From positions 62,001 through 126,000 of the forward strand of contig NZ_JACBFS010000001.1 of assembly GCF_022138605.1 (NCBI RefSeq): a stretch of 64,000 nt of DNA, read 5' to 3'. The DNA comes from Xanthobacter sp. NM-25 (GTDB lineage Bacteria > Pseudomonadota > Alphaproteobacteria > Rhizobiales > Xanthobacteraceae). Shown piece after piece: positions 8,538 to 18,297 of the stretch; position 1 is the stretch's first letter; every line of letters starts with the position of its first letter. The position numbers and the translations under genes are program-made. The notes under the pieces were generated by a model that worked only from the letters and a program-made list of their open reading frames with translations, searched no databases and was not told where the DNA came from.

Positions 8538-10079
8538 TCAGCCCGCCACCCGTGCGCGGGCGGGTGCGTCGGGCTCCAGCGCGCCAAGCGTCTGATCGCC
8601 TACCCCCGCCTCACTCAGCGCGGAGCCATAGAGCACGATGCAGGGGCCGGTGGCGCCGGCGGCCACCGCCGCCTGCACCGCCTCCACCAGACGGCCGATG
8701 GGGGCGCTGACGATGTGTTCATCCGGCCGGGTGGCGGAGAAGATGGCCACCGCCGGCGTGGCGGCATCGAGCCCCGCCGGAAGGAGACGCGCCACCAGCG
8801 CCGCCAAAGTGTGGCGGGGCATATAGACCACGGTGGTGGCGCCGGGATCGCTCAGGGCCTCGAAATCGAGATCCTCGGGCAACTGGCCGTTGCGGGCATG
8901 GGCGGTGACGAACTGCAGGCGCCGCGCGTGGTCGCGATGGGTGAGGGAGGCGGCGAGCCGGCTGGCGGCCCCCTGGGCCGTGGATATGCCCGGCACCACC
9001 TCCACCGGCACGCCGGCGGCGCGGCAGGCGGCGATCTCCTCCCCGGCGCGGCCGAAGATCATGGGCTCGCCTCCCTTGAGGCGCACCACCCGGCGGCCCT
9101 CACGGGCGAGCCGCACCATCAGCGCATTGATGTCGTCCTGCTTGCAGGAGGGGCCGTAGCCGGTCTTGCCCACCAGCATCTTGCGGGCCTCGCGCCGGGC
9201 GAAATCCAGCACCTCCGGTGACACCAGCTGGTCATAGAGCACCACGTCCGCCGCCTGCAGGGCGCGCACGGCCTTGAGGGTGAGCAATTCCGGATCCCCC
9301 GGCCCCGCCCCCACCAGAACCACGGAGCCGCCGGCCGGCGCCGGCGGGGCGAGGAGTGTCGCCTGGATGTCCGCATCGGGCATCGCATGGGGTGTTGCGA
9401 GGGCACGGGCGCTGAAGCGCTCCCAGAAGGCCCGCCGCGCCGGCGCGGCCACGTCCTTGAGGCCCGCGCGCCAGCCCTTGGCGGCTTCCGCCCACGCCTT
9501 GAAACCCGCCGGCAGCAGCGCCTCGATGCGGGCGCGCACCGCCTGGGCGAACACCGGCGCCGCTCCATCGGTGGAGATGCCCACCACCAGAGGCGAGCGA
9601 TTGACGATGGAACCGAAGGTGAAATCGCAGCGCGCCGGATCGTCCACCACATTGACCGGCACCCCGGCGGCGCGGGCGGCGGCGGCGAAGCGCGCGCCCT
9701 CTTCCGCATCCTCGAACGCTCCCACCGCCAGCGCGACGCCGGTCAGATCCTCAGGGGCGAATGCGCGGGGGTGCAGCGTCACCGGCCCCTGCGGCGGTGT
9801 GGCAGCCAGATGGGCGAGATCGGCGCAAGGCGCCGGCGCGAACACCTCCACCCGCGCCCCAGCGGCGGAGAGCAGTTCCGCCTTCCAGCTCGCCGCGCGG
9901 CCATGGCCGGCCACCACCACGCGCCGCCCGTTGAGGCCGAAGAACACGGGCAGGCGCGCCAGAGGCGCCATGCGGCCAGCATCGGGGGCAGACACGGCAT
10001 CAGCGCCGGAAACGAGCTTTGGGGCGACCACGGGAACGCAACTCCAGTCCATGAACGGCCGACGTTTCCGCCGGCTCAT
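8538..10079 (-). CDS. cysG: Siroheme synthase (trifunctional CysG)
   Basis: This 513-residue protein makes siroheme, the cofactor of sulfite and nitrite reductases, from uroporphyrinogen III. The N-terminal half is the precorrin-2 dehydrogenase/ferrochelatase module (GRRVVVAGHGRAASWKAELL, then VPVNVVDDPARCDFTFGSI with the conserved Asp). The C-terminal half is the uroporphyrinogen-III C-methyltransferase, starting VVLVGAGPGDPELLTLKA, with VRLKGGEPMIFGR and VPGISTAQGAASRL. The ATG at 10079 gives a 36-residue extension; the ATG at 9971 (MAPLARLPVFFGLNG) starts nearer the domain and is an alternative. No sulfite or nitrite reductase gene is in the window. An AT-rich region lies upstream. Confidence 0.95.
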   Translation of the reverse strand: MSRRKRRPFMDWSCVPVVAPKLVSGADAVSAPDAGRMAPLARLPVFFGLNGRRVVVAGHGRAASWKAELLSAAGARVEVFAPAPCADLAHLAATPPQGPVTLHPRAFAPEDLTGVALAVGAFEDAEEGARFAAAARAAGVPVNVVDDPARCDFTFGSIVNRSPLVVGISTDGAAPVFAQAVRARIEALLPAGFKAWAEAAKGWRAGLKDVAAPARRAFWERFSARALATPHAMPDADIQATLLAPPAPAGGSVVLVGAGPGDPELLTLKAVRALQAADVVLYDQLVSPEVLDFARREARKMLVGKTGYGPSCKQDDINALMVRLAREGRRVVRLKGGEPMIFGRAGEEIAACRAAGVPVEVVPGISTAQGAASRLAASLTHRDHARRLQFVTAHARNGQLPEDLDFEALSDPGATTVVYMPRHTLAALVARLLPAGLDAATPAVAIFSATRPDEHIVSAPIGRLVEAVQAAVAAGATGPCIVLYGSALSEAGVGDQTLGALEPDAPARARVAG

Positions 10080-10155
10080 TTCACAAACTAAATGAGCGCA
10101 CCCGCATATTCAACGCATAAATATGTGATATTTATCATTCACATTATTATTGAGT
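10080..10155 (-). promoter_or_regulatory. AT-rich promoter region of cysG
   Basis: Seventy-six bases of clearly AT-rich sequence between polA's stop and cysG's start, in a genome of roughly two-thirds GC. It includes the run ATAAATATGTGATATTTATC. Several overlapping -10-like hexamers make the exact promoter unclear. The base composition suggests a regulated promoter, but I cannot name the regulator. Confidence 0.45.
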
Positions 10156-13100
10156 TTAATGTGCCTCGTCCCAATTCTTCGCGGCGCGGGCCTCCACCTT
10201 CAGGGGCACCCTCAGCTCGACGGCGGGCAGCGCGGCCTGTTCCATCACCTGCTGCACCAGGGGCAGGGTCTTTTCCGCCTCGCCCTCGACCACCTCGAAC
10301 ACCAGTTCGTCATGCACCTGCAGCAGCATGCGGGCGGAGAGCTTGGCCTTCGCCAGGGCCGGCTCCATGCGGATCATGGCGCGGCGGATAATGTCGGCGG
10401 CAGTGCCCTGCAGCCTGGCGTTGATGGCGGCGCGCTCGTTGAACGCGCGGATGGAGGGGTTCTTGGCGGCGATGTCGGGATAGTGGCATTGCCGGCCGAA
10501 CAGGGTCTCCACATAGCCGTGCTCGCGGCAGAAGGCCTTGGTCTCTTCCATATAGTCGCGGATACCCGGGAACCGCTCGAAATACTTCTTGATGTATTGC
10601 CCCGCCTCTTCGCGGGGAATACCAAGCTGGTTGGCGAGGCCGAACGCCGAGATGCCGTAGATGATGCCGAAATTGATGGCCTTGGCCCGGCGCCGCACCT
10701 CGCTCGGCATATCCTTCACCGGCACGCCGAACATCTCGGACGCGGTCATGGCGTGGATGTCGAGCCCGTCCTGGAATGCCTGCCGCAAGGTGGGGATCTC
10801 GGCGATCTCGGCGAGCAGCCGCAGCTCGATCTGCGAATAATCCGCCGACACCAGCAGATGGCCGGGCTCCGCTACGAAGGCGCGGCGGATGCGCCGGCCC
10901 TCTTCCGTGCGCACCGGAATGTTCTGCAAATTCGGGTCCGAGGAGGACAGGCGCCCGGTGGTGGTGGCCGCCAGCGCATAGGAGGTGTGGACGCGATGGG
11001 TGTCGCGGTTCACGAAATTGGGCAGCGCATCCGTGTAGGTGGAGCGCAGCTTGGAGAGCTGGCGCCATTGCAGGATCTTCTGCGGCAGCGGGTGGCCGGT
11101 TTCCGCCAGCTCCTCCAGCACGTTGGCCTTGGTGGACCAGGCCCCCGTGGGGGTCTTGGAGCCGCCCGGCAGGCCCATCTTGCCGAACAGAATGTCGCCG
11201 ATCTGCTTGGGGCTGCCCACGTTGATCTTCTCGCCGGCGAGCTCCGAAATCTCGTCCTCCACCCGGGCCGCGCCCTGGGCGAATTCCGAGGACAGGCGCG
11301 CCAGCAGCGCCTTGTCGATGGAGATGCCGCGCGCCTCCATGCGGGTGAGCACGGGGATGAGGGGCCGCTCCAGGGTCTCATAGACCGTGGTCTTGGCCTC
11401 GGCGACGAGACGCGGCTTCAGGGTCAGCCACAGGCGGAAGGTCACGTCGGCGTCTTCCGCCGCATATTGGGTGGCCGGCTCCAGGGCGATCTTGTCGAAG
11501 GTCACCTGCGCCTTGCCCTTGCCCACCACCTCGGTGAAGGCGATGGGGGTATGGCCCAGATGGAACACCGAGAGTTCATCCATGCCATGGCCGTGCAGGC
11601 CGGCATCCAGGGCGTAGGACATGCACATGGTGCATTCCACTGGCGCCACCGTGATGCCGTAGCGCGACAGCATCAGCGCGTCATACTTCACATTGTGGCC
11701 GATCTTGAGGGTGCCGGTGTCCTCCAGCAGCGGCTTGAGCACAGCAATGGCCTCGGCCAGGGGGATCTGCCCCGGCAGCAGCCCTTCGCTGAACAGGCCG
11801 TCTCCCGCCCCCACATGGGCCAGGGGAATGTAGCAGGCCACATTGGGCGCCAGCGCCAGAGACACGCCCACCAGATCCGCCGACATGGGATCGAGCGAAG
11901 TGGTCTCGGTGTCGAAGGCCACCACCCCCTGGTCCATGGCGCGGGCGCACCAGTCCTTCAGTTCGGCAAGATCGCTCACCGTGCGATAGGCGCTGCGGTC
12001 CACCGGCGTGGCGCGCGCCGCCTCGGCGCGGGCATGGGCGAGTTCCGAGGGCCTGGGCAGAATGTCCACGCCGCCACTTCTCGCCGGCGCGGCCGCCTTC
12101 TCTTTGCCCTTGGCCGCCTGCGGCGCTTCCGCCTCCGTCTCGCCGGGGGTGAACAGGCCCTGGGGGGCGAGCTTGGGGTCGGGGTCGATGGCGCCCGCAT
12201 CCACCCCGAAGGCCTCCGCCACCCGGCGGGTGATGGTGGTGAATTCCATGGCCTTCAGGAAGGCCACCAGGGGCCGGGCGTCGGGCTCCTCCAGCACCAG
12301 ATCGGCCAGCGGCACCTCCACCGCCACATCGCGCACCAGCTCCACCAGCTGCTTGGAGATGCGGGCGGATTCCGCATTCTCCAGCAGCGACTGGCGGCGC
12401 TTGGGCTGCTTGATCTCGGAGGCGCGGGCCAACAGCGTGTCCAGGTCGCCATATTCGTTGATGAGCTGGGCGGCGGTCTTGATGCCGATGCCGGGCACGC
12501 CAGGCACGTTGTCGGTGGAATCCCCCGCCAGGGCCTGCACATCCACCACCTTGTCCGGCGGCACGCCGAAATATTCCACCACCTCGGCTTCGCCGATGCG
12601 CCGCTCGGGCCGCGCCCCGCGCCCGCCGCTTTCGCCGGAGGCCGGGTCATACATGGCCACATGGGGGCCGATGAGCTGCATCAGGTCCTTGTCGGCGGAG
12701 ACGATGAGCACCTCCGCCCCCGCCTTCACCGCCTGGTCCGCATAGGTGGCGATGAGGTCGTCGGCCTCGTAGCGCGCCTGCTCCACCGGGATGAGGCCAA
12801 ACGCCCGCACCGCTTCGCGCATCAGCGGGAACTGGGGAATGAGCTCGTCCGGCGGATCGGAGCGGTTGGCCTTGTACTGGGGGTAGAGCGCCTTGCGGAA
12901 CGAATCTTCCGACTTGTCGAAAATGATGGCGAGATGGGTGGGCTTGATGCCCACCGCGCCGTCGCGCACGAACTGGAACAGCTTGGTGCAGAACAGGCGC
13001 ACCGCCCCGGTGGGGAGCCGGTCGGAGCGGAAATTGTACTTCCGGTCCTGGTTGATGGACTGGAAATAGGCCCGGAACACGAAGGAGGAGCCATCCACCA

Positions 13101-13158
13101 GAAACACGCGGTCTCCGGGCTGGATCGAGCGGGGCGAAGGGGACATGGCAACATCCAT
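10156..13158 (-). CDS. polA: DNA polymerase I
   Basis: A full-length 1,000-residue PolA for Okazaki-fragment maturation and repair synthesis. The N-terminal 5' nuclease has FLVDGSSFVFRAYF and the helix-3-turn GDSTDNVPGVPGIGIKTAAQ. The 3'-5' exonuclease retains its metal ligands (VVAFDTETTSLDP), so proofreading should be active. The polymerase domain has DYSQIELRLLAEI (motif A), RRRAKAINFGIIYG (motif B, O helix) and LQVHDELVFEV (motif C). A linker of about 70 residues rich in Ala, Glu and Pro separates the nucleases. The second ATG (13146) is an alternative start four codons in. The gene is monocistronic as far as can be seen. Confidence 0.98.
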   Translation of the reverse strand: MDVAMSPSPRSIQPGDRVFLVDGSSFVFRAYFQSINQDRKYNFRSDRLPTGAVRLFCTKLFQFVRDGAVGIKPTHLAIIFDKSEDSFRKALYPQYKANRSDPPDELIPQFPLMREAVRAFGLIPVEQARYEADDLIATYADQAVKAGAEVLIVSADKDLMQLIGPHVAMYDPASGESGGRGARPERRIGEAEVVEYFGVPPDKVVDVQALAGDSTDNVPGVPGIGIKTAAQLINEYGDLDTLLARASEIKQPKRRQSLLENAESARISKQLVELVRDVAVEVPLADLVLEEPDARPLVAFLKAMEFTTITRRVAEAFGVDAGAIDPDPKLAPQGLFTPGETEAEAPQAAKGKEKAAAPARSGGVDILPRPSELAHARAEAARATPVDRSAYRTVSDLAELKDWCARAMDQGVVAFDTETTSLDPMSADLVGVSLALAPNVACYIPLAHVGAGDGLFSEGLLPGQIPLAEAIAVLKPLLEDTGTLKIGHNVKYDALMLSRYGITVAPVECTMCMSYALDAGLHGHGMDELSVFHLGHTPIAFTEVVGKGKAQVTFDKIALEPATQYAAEDADVTFRLWLTLKPRLVAEAKTTVYETLERPLIPVLTRMEARGISIDKALLARLSSEFAQGAARVEDEISELAGEKINVGSPKQIGDILFGKMGLPGGSKTPTGAWSTKANVLEELAETGHPLPQKILQWRQLSKLRSTYTDALPNFVNRDTHRVHTSYALAATTTGRLSSSDPNLQNIPVRTEEGRRIRRAFVAEPGHLLVSADYSQIELRLLAEIAEIPTLRQAFQDGLDIHAMTASEMFGVPVKDMPSEVRRRAKAINFGIIYGISAFGLANQLGIPREEAGQYIKKYFERFPGIRDYMEETKAFCREHGYVETLFGRQCHYPDIAAKNPSIRAFNERAAINARLQGTAADIIRRAMIRMEPALAKAKLSARMLLQVHDELVFEVVEGEAEKTLPLVQQVMEQAALPAVELRVPLKVEARAAKNWDEAH

Positions 13159-13262
13159 CGTGGCGCCGGGCGGCGCGGGTCAAAGCGCCCGCACGATGCC
13201 CCACCCCCGCCCCGCGAACAACCCCGCGGGGCCCGTCGTCCCCCTTCGCGGCTGGCGCGCCC

Positions 13263-15404
13263 TCAGTGGCCCAGCACCGCCAGCAGCAGCAGAGCGACGA
13301 TGTTGGTGATCTTGATCATGGGGTTCACGGCGGGTCCCGCCGTGTCCTTGTAGGGGTCGCCCACCGTATCGCCGGTCACCGAGGCCTTGTGCGCCTCCGA
13401 GCCCTTGTAGTGGCGCACCCCGTCCTTATCCACGAAGCCATCCTCGAACGACTTCTTGGCATTGTCCCAGGCGCCGCCGCCGGAGGTCATGGAGATGGCC
13501 ACGAACAGGCCGGTGACGATGACGCCGAGCAGCATGGCCCCTACCGCCGAGAAGGCCGCCGATTTGCCGGCCACCCCGCCGCCCGCCACCGCATAGATGA
13601 CGAAATAGCAGACGATGGGCGACAGCACCGGCAGCAGCGAGGGGAGGATCATCTCCTTGATGGCGGCGACCGTGAGCATGTCCACGGCGCGGGAATAATC
13701 CGGCTTCTCGCTGCCGGCCATGATGCCCGGCTTCTCGCGGAACTGGCGCCGCACCTCCTCCACGATGGCCCCCGCGGCCCGGCCCACCGCCGTCATGCCC
13801 ATGGCGCCGAACAGATAGGGCAGCAGCCCGCCGAACAGCAGGCCCACCACCACATAAGGGTTATCGAGGGAGAAATTGGGCGTGACGCCGAAGAAATAGG
13901 TGCCCTCGGCGGCCTGGGAGATGAAGTATTTCAGGTCCTGGTTATAGGCCGCGAACAGCACCAGGGCACCAAGGCCGGCGGAGCCGATGGCATAGCCCTT
14001 GGTGACGGCCTTGGTGGTGTTGCCCACCGCATCCAGCGCATCGGTGGACTGGCGCACTTCCTTGGGCAGGCCAGCCATCTCGGCGATGCCGCCGGCGTTG
14101 TCGGTGACCGGGCCGAACGCATCGAGGGCCACGATCATGCCCGCCAGCGCCAGCATGGTGGTGGCGGCGATGGCGATGCCGAACAGGCCGGCCAGCCCAT
14201 AGGCCGCCAGGATGCCGGCGATGATGACAAGGGTGGGCAGCGCCGTCGCCTCCAGCGACACGGCAAGCCCCTGGATGATGTTGGTGCCATGCCCGGTGAC
14301 CGAGGCCTGGGCGATGGAGCGGACCGGCCGATAGCCGGTGCCCGTATAATATTCGGTGATGACGACGATGGCCGCAGTGACCAGCAGGCCGACGATGCCG
14401 CACACGAACAGCGCGGTGCCCGAGAAGCTGGCTCCGTCGATGGGCCCGAAGCCGGGCAGCAGCCAGGTCACCAGCGCCAGAGCCAACACCGAGAGGCCGG
14501 CGGTGGCCAAGAGGCCGCGATAGAGCGCCCCCATGATGGAGGAGGTGGGCCCGAGCTTCACGAAGAAGGTGCCGGCGATGGAGGTGAGGATGCACACCGC
14601 GCCGATGGCCAGCGGATAGAGCTGCAAGGTGTGCAGGGTGGCCGGGGTGGCGGCGAAGAAGATGGCGGCGAGCACCATGGTGGCCACCACCGTCACCGCA
14701 TAGGTCTCGAACAGGTCGGCCGCCATGCCGGCGCAGTCGCCGACATTGTCGCCCACGTTGTCGGCGATGGTGGCGGGGTTGCGCGGATCATCCTCCGGAA
14801 TGCCGGCTTCCACCTTGCCGACCAGATCGCCGCCCACGTCGGCGCCCTTGGTGAAGATGCCGCCGCCGAGCCGAGCGAAGATGGAGATGAGCGAGGCGCC
14901 GAAGCCCAGCGCCACCAGCGCATCCACCACCACCCGGGCGTTGGGGGCAAAGCCGAGCAGCTGGGTGAGCACCAGGAAATAGGCGGAGACCCCGAGCAAG
15001 GCGAGGCCCGCCACCAGAAGCCCGGTGACGGCGCCAGCCTTGAAGGCGAGATCGAGCCCCCGGGCCAGGGAGAGGGTGGCCGCCTGGGCGGTGCGCACAT
15101 TGGCCCGCACCGACACATTCATGCCGATGAAGCCGGCGAGCGCCGACAGAATGGCGCCGATGGCGAAGCCCGCCGCCACCAGCCAGCCCAGGAACACGCC
15201 CACCAGGACGAAGATGACGACGCCCACCACGCCGATGGTGAGATACTGGCGCTTGAGATAGGCCTGCGCCCCCTCGGCAATGGCGGCAGCGATTTCCTGC
15301 ATGCGGGCGCTGCCGGCATCCGCCTCCATCAGGCTGCGGATGGCCCAGATTCCATAGGCGACCGCCAACAGGCCGCAGGCGATGATGAGCAGCAGTGCCA
15401 GCAT
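13263..15404 (-). CDS. hppA: Membrane-bound proton-pumping pyrophosphatase, K+-independent type
   Basis: This protein of 713 residues couples hydrolysis of pyrophosphate to H+ translocation across a membrane. About 15-16 hydrophobic segments are visible. The substrate site is GGGIFTKGADVGGDLVGKVE followed by the paired Asp motif DNVGDNVGDCAGMAADLFE. The determinant loop reads GNTTKAVTKGYAIGSAGLGA. Lys and Thr at these positions mark the K+-independent subclass, like the Rhodospirillum enzyme. The start at 15404 gives the family N terminus MLALLLIIACGLLAV and has GGGGAGAGG just upstream. The frame continues a further 58 codons but without similarity. Confidence 0.96.
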   Translation of the reverse strand: MLALLLIIACGLLAVAYGIWAIRSLMEADAGSARMQEIAAAIAEGAQAYLKRQYLTIGVVGVVIFVLVGVFLGWLVAAGFAIGAILSALAGFIGMNVSVRANVRTAQAATLSLARGLDLAFKAGAVTGLLVAGLALLGVSAYFLVLTQLLGFAPNARVVVDALVALGFGASLISIFARLGGGIFTKGADVGGDLVGKVEAGIPEDDPRNPATIADNVGDNVGDCAGMAADLFETYAVTVVATMVLAAIFFAATPATLHTLQLYPLAIGAVCILTSIAGTFFVKLGPTSSIMGALYRGLLATAGLSVLALALVTWLLPGFGPIDGASFSGTALFVCGIVGLLVTAAIVVITEYYTGTGYRPVRSIAQASVTGHGTNIIQGLAVSLEATALPTLVIIAGILAAYGLAGLFGIAIAATTMLALAGMIVALDAFGPVTDNAGGIAEMAGLPKEVRQSTDALDAVGNTTKAVTKGYAIGSAGLGALVLFAAYNQDLKYFISQAAEGTYFFGVTPNFSLDNPYVVVGLLFGGLLPYLFGAMGMTAVGRAAGAIVEEVRRQFREKPGIMAGSEKPDYSRAVDMLTVAAIKEMILPSLLPVLSPIVCYFVIYAVAGGGVAGKSAAFSAVGAMLLGVIVTGLFVAISMTSGGGAWDNAKKSFEDGFVDKDGVRHYKGSEAHKASVTGDTVGDPYKDTAGPAVNPMIKITNIVALLLLAVLGH

Positions 15405-15713
15405 GAGCCTCTCCCCAGCGTTTTCAGAGTCGTCATTCTTATACCTGAGAGTGTGAGAGGATTGACGACACCCGGCAAGGGACCAGCCGCGCGCTGCGGC
15501 AGAACCGCGAGCCGGAGCGCTGCAGTGCGGCAGAGGCACGGGAAGGCGGGGGCGACGAGAACATTCAGCCCACCGCACCGAGCGACCCGCTTCCGCCTCA
15601 AAAACGCCCGGCCCTTTCGCTACCCCGCCGGCGCCGGCCGGGATTGACGGGAGAGCATTGCTCCCCTAACCCCTGCGGCCTGCTCCCAACAGCCGAAGAA
15701 GTCCCCGCGCATC
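15405..15713. other. Divergent promoter region hppA / rimO
   Basis: About 310 bases between divergent starts. The part next to hppA is AT-richer (TTCTTATACCTGAGAG and its complement TATAAGAATGAC) and likely carries the hppA promoter. I see no convincing ORF, hairpin or repeat in the rest. Confidence 0.5.
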
Positions 15714-17057
15714 ATGGTCGAGACCGCGCTGAAGTCGCCCCGCATCTCCTTCGTCTCCCTCGGCTGCCCCAAGGCGCTGGTGGATTCAGAGCGCATCGTC
15801 ACGCGCCTCAGGGCGGAGGGCTATGAGCTCACCAAGACCCATGCGGGGGCCGATCTCGTCATCGTCAACACCTGCGGCTTCCTCGACAGCGCCAAGGCGG
15901 AAAGCCTCTCGGCCATCGGTGAGGCGCTGGCGGAGAATGGCAAGGTGGTGGTCACCGGCTGCATGGGTGCCGAGCCCGAGCAGATCACCGCCGCCCATCC
16001 CGGCGTGCTCGCCGTCACCGGGCCGCAGCAATATGAGAGCGTGCTGGCCGCCGTGCACGAAGCGGTGCCGCCCAAGCACGATCCCTTCCTCGATCTGGTG
16101 CCCGACCAGGGGGTGAAGCTCACCCCGCGCCACTATGCCTATCTGAAGATCTCGGAGGGCTGCTCCAACCGCTGCACCTTCTGTATCATCCCCAAGCTGC
16201 GCGGTGATCTCGTCTCCCGCCCGGCCGGCGAGGTGCTGCGCGAGGCGGAGAAGCTGGTGAAAGCCGGCGTGAAGGAGCTACTGGTCATCTCCCAGGACAC
16301 CTCCGCCTATGGCCAGGACCTGCGCTATGCGCCGAGCCTGTGGAAGGGCGCCGAGGGCGAGAAGGAAGTGGCCACCCGCTTCCTGGACCTGGCCGCCGCG
16401 CTGGCGGATCTCGGCGCCTGGGTGCGCCTGCACTATGTCTATCCCTACCCCCATGTGGACGCGGTGATGGAGCTGATGGCGGCCGGCAAGGTGCTGCCCT
16501 ATCTCGATATTCCCTTCCAGCATGCAAGCCCTACGGTGCTGCGGCGGATGAAGCGCCCGGCCTCCCAGGAGAAGACGCTGGCCCGCATCCAGGCGTGGCG
16601 CAGCGCGGTGCCGGACCTCACCTTGCGCTCCACCTTCATCGTCGGCTTCCCCGGCGAGACCGAGGCCGAGTTCCAGGAGCTGCTGGACTTCATGGAGGAA
16701 GCGGAGATCGACCGCGCCGGCGCCTTCAAGTTCGAGCCGGTGGCGGGCGCGGTGGCCAACGGCCTCGACAATCCGGTGCCCGACGAGGTGAAAGCCGAGC
16801 GCTATGATCGCTTCATGCGCACCCAGCAGAAGGTTTCCGCCCGCCGGCTGAAGCGCAAGGTGGGCACCCGCCAGCAGGTGATCATCGATGCGGTGACGCC
16901 CACCGGCGCCATCGGCCGCACCAAGGGTGATGCGCCGGACATTGACGGCACGGTGAAGGTGGCGTCGCGCCGGCCGCTGCGGGTGGGCGAGATCGCCACC
17001 GTGAAGATCGAGGCCGCCGGCCCCTACGACCTCTCCGGAACGGCCGTCGGCTTCTGA
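15714..17057 (+). CDS. rimO: Ribosomal protein S12 methylthiotransferase RimO
   Basis: A radical-SAM methylthiotransferase that modifies the conserved aspartate of ribosomal protein S12. The 447-residue protein has the three domains of the family. The N-terminal MTTase domain binds an auxiliary 4Fe-4S cluster through C18, C54 and C83 (SLGCPKALVDSE, NTCGF, TGCMGAE). The radical-SAM core has the C-X3-C-X2-C motif at C150, C154 and C157 (CSNRCTFC). A TRAM domain occupies the last 65 residues. The SLGCPKALVDSE signature separates RimO from the tRNA enzyme MiaB. Confidence 0.96.
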   Translation: MVETALKSPRISFVSLGCPKALVDSERIVTRLRAEGYELTKTHAGADLVIVNTCGFLDSAKAESLSAIGEALAENGKVVVTGCMGAEPEQITAAHPGVLAVTGPQQYESVLAAVHEAVPPKHDPFLDLVPDQGVKLTPRHYAYLKISEGCSNRCTFCIIPKLRGDLVSRPAGEVLREAEKLVKAGVKELLVISQDTSAYGQDLRYAPSLWKGAEGEKEVATRFLDLAAALADLGAWVRLHYVYPYPHVDAVMELMAAGKVLPYLDIPFQHASPTVLRRMKRPASQEKTLARIQAWRSAVPDLTLRSTFIVGFPGETEAEFQELLDFMEEAEIDRAGAFKFEPVAGAVANGLDNPVPDEVKAERYDRFMRTQQKVSARRLKRKVGTRQQVIIDAVTPTGAIGRTKGDAPDIDGTVKVASRRPLRVGEIATVKIEAAGPYDLSGTAVGF

Positions 17058-17178
17058 CCGATTTGCCGGCGATGGCCCTCTCGCAAGAGGGGCTTGGGGT
17101 GCCTATGTTGAGGGCCCTCACCGGCGCGCGCGTCCTGGCCCGCGCCTCAAGATCCGCACAGATCTCCCGGAGCCCTCC

Positions 17179-18228
17179 ATGCTGGAGTATCGCCCGCTCG
17201 GGCGCACCGACATCAAGGTGTCGTCTGTCGCCCTCGGAACCATGACCTTCGGCCAGCAGAATACCGAGGCCGAAGGCCATGCCCAGCTCGATTATGCGCT
17301 GGATCACGGCATCAATTTCATTGATACGGCCGAACTCTATTCCATTCCGCCGCGACGGGAGACCCAGGGCTCCACCGAGCGCATCATCGGCACCTGGCTG
17401 AAGGCGCGCGGCAATCGCGACAAGGTGGTGCTGGCCTCCAAGGCGGTGGGCCCCACCACCAACACCTGGTATCGCGCCGACGGCGCGAGGCCGCGCCTCG
17501 ACGCCGCCAACATCCGCGCCGCCATCGACGGCTCGCTGCAGCGCCTTCAGACCGATTATCTCGACCTCTACCAGCTCCACTGGCCCGATCGCGCCGTGCC
17601 GATCTTCGGCAATGCGGCGCCCGCCCGCGCGCCCGGCGACGGCGCTGAAGTGCCCATCGAGGACACTCTGGCCGCCCTGGCCGAGCTGGTGAAGAGCGGC
17701 AAGGTGCGCCACATCGGCCTGTCCAACGAAACAGCCTGGGGGCTCCACGCCTTCCTGCGCGCCGCCGATGCGGGAATCGGCCCGCGGGTGGTCTCGGTGC
17801 AGAACGCCTACAACCTCATCAACCGGACCTATGAGGAAGGGCTGGCCGAGTTCCACGCCCGCGAGGGGGTGGGCCTGCTCGCCTATTCGCCCCTGGGCCA
17901 GGGCTACCTCACCGGCAAATACCAGCGGGGCGCACGGCCGGCGGGGGCGCGCAGCACCCTGTTCGATCGCGGCCAGCGCTATGAGAAGCCGGGCACCGAG
18001 GCGGCCATCGACGCCTATCTTAAGCTCGCCGCCGAAATGGGCCTGACCCCGGTGGCGCTGGCGCAGGCCTTCGTCACCTCGCGTCCGTTCGTCACCGCCA
18101 CCCTCATCGGCGCCACCAGCATGGCCCAGCTCGAGGCCTGCCTCGCCGGCGCCCTCACGCCCCTGAGCGCCGACGTGCTGGCCCGCATCGACGCGCTGCA
18201 CCAGATCCACGGCAATCCGGCCCCCTGA
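17179..18228 (+). CDS. Aldo/keto reductase, Tas-like
   Basis: A 349-residue NADP(H)-dependent (beta/alpha)8 reductase closest in layout to E. coli Tas. It starts MLEYRPLGRTDIKVSSVALG. The catalytic tetrad is visible as Asp and Tyr in FIDTAELYS, Lys in VLASKAVGP and His in YQLHWPDR. SNETAWG and LIGATSMAQLE match the cofactor-binding C-terminal part. The physiological substrate is unknown; Tas was named for suppressing a tyrosine auxotroph. A long perfect hairpin follows the stop. Confidence 0.92.
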   Translation: MLEYRPLGRTDIKVSSVALGTMTFGQQNTEAEGHAQLDYALDHGINFIDTAELYSIPPRRETQGSTERIIGTWLKARGNRDKVVLASKAVGPTTNTWYRADGARPRLDAANIRAAIDGSLQRLQTDYLDLYQLHWPDRAVPIFGNAAPARAPGDGAEVPIEDTLAALAELVKSGKVRHIGLSNETAWGLHAFLRAADAGIGPRVVSVQNAYNLINRTYEEGLAEFHAREGVGLLAYSPLGQGYLTGKYQRGARPAGARSTLFDRGQRYEKPGTEAAIDAYLKLAAEMGLTPVALAQAFVTSRPFVTATLIGATSMAQLEACLAGALTPLSADVLARIDALHQIHGNPAP

Positions 18229-18233
18229 AACAC

Positions 18234-18265
18234 GAACGCCCGCTCGGGGGACCGAGCGGGCGTTC
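18234..18265. terminator. Bidirectional terminator between aldo/keto reductase gene and rpoZ
   Basis: A perfect 14-bp stem, GAACGCCCGCTCGG with CCGAGCGGGCGTTC, around a GGGA tetraloop. It lies 5 nt after the reductase stop and 32 nt after (in the minus direction) the rpoZ stop, so it can serve both convergent genes. The U-tract is short. Confidence 0.8.
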
Positions 18266-18297
18266 TCGCATCTTGCGGTGCGGCCAAACGGCGGGGC

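Noticed and set aside
10150..13353. 1,067-residue plus-strand frame opposite polA
   Set aside because: Complete antisense shadow of DNA polymerase I with low-complexity His/Gly/Arg content.
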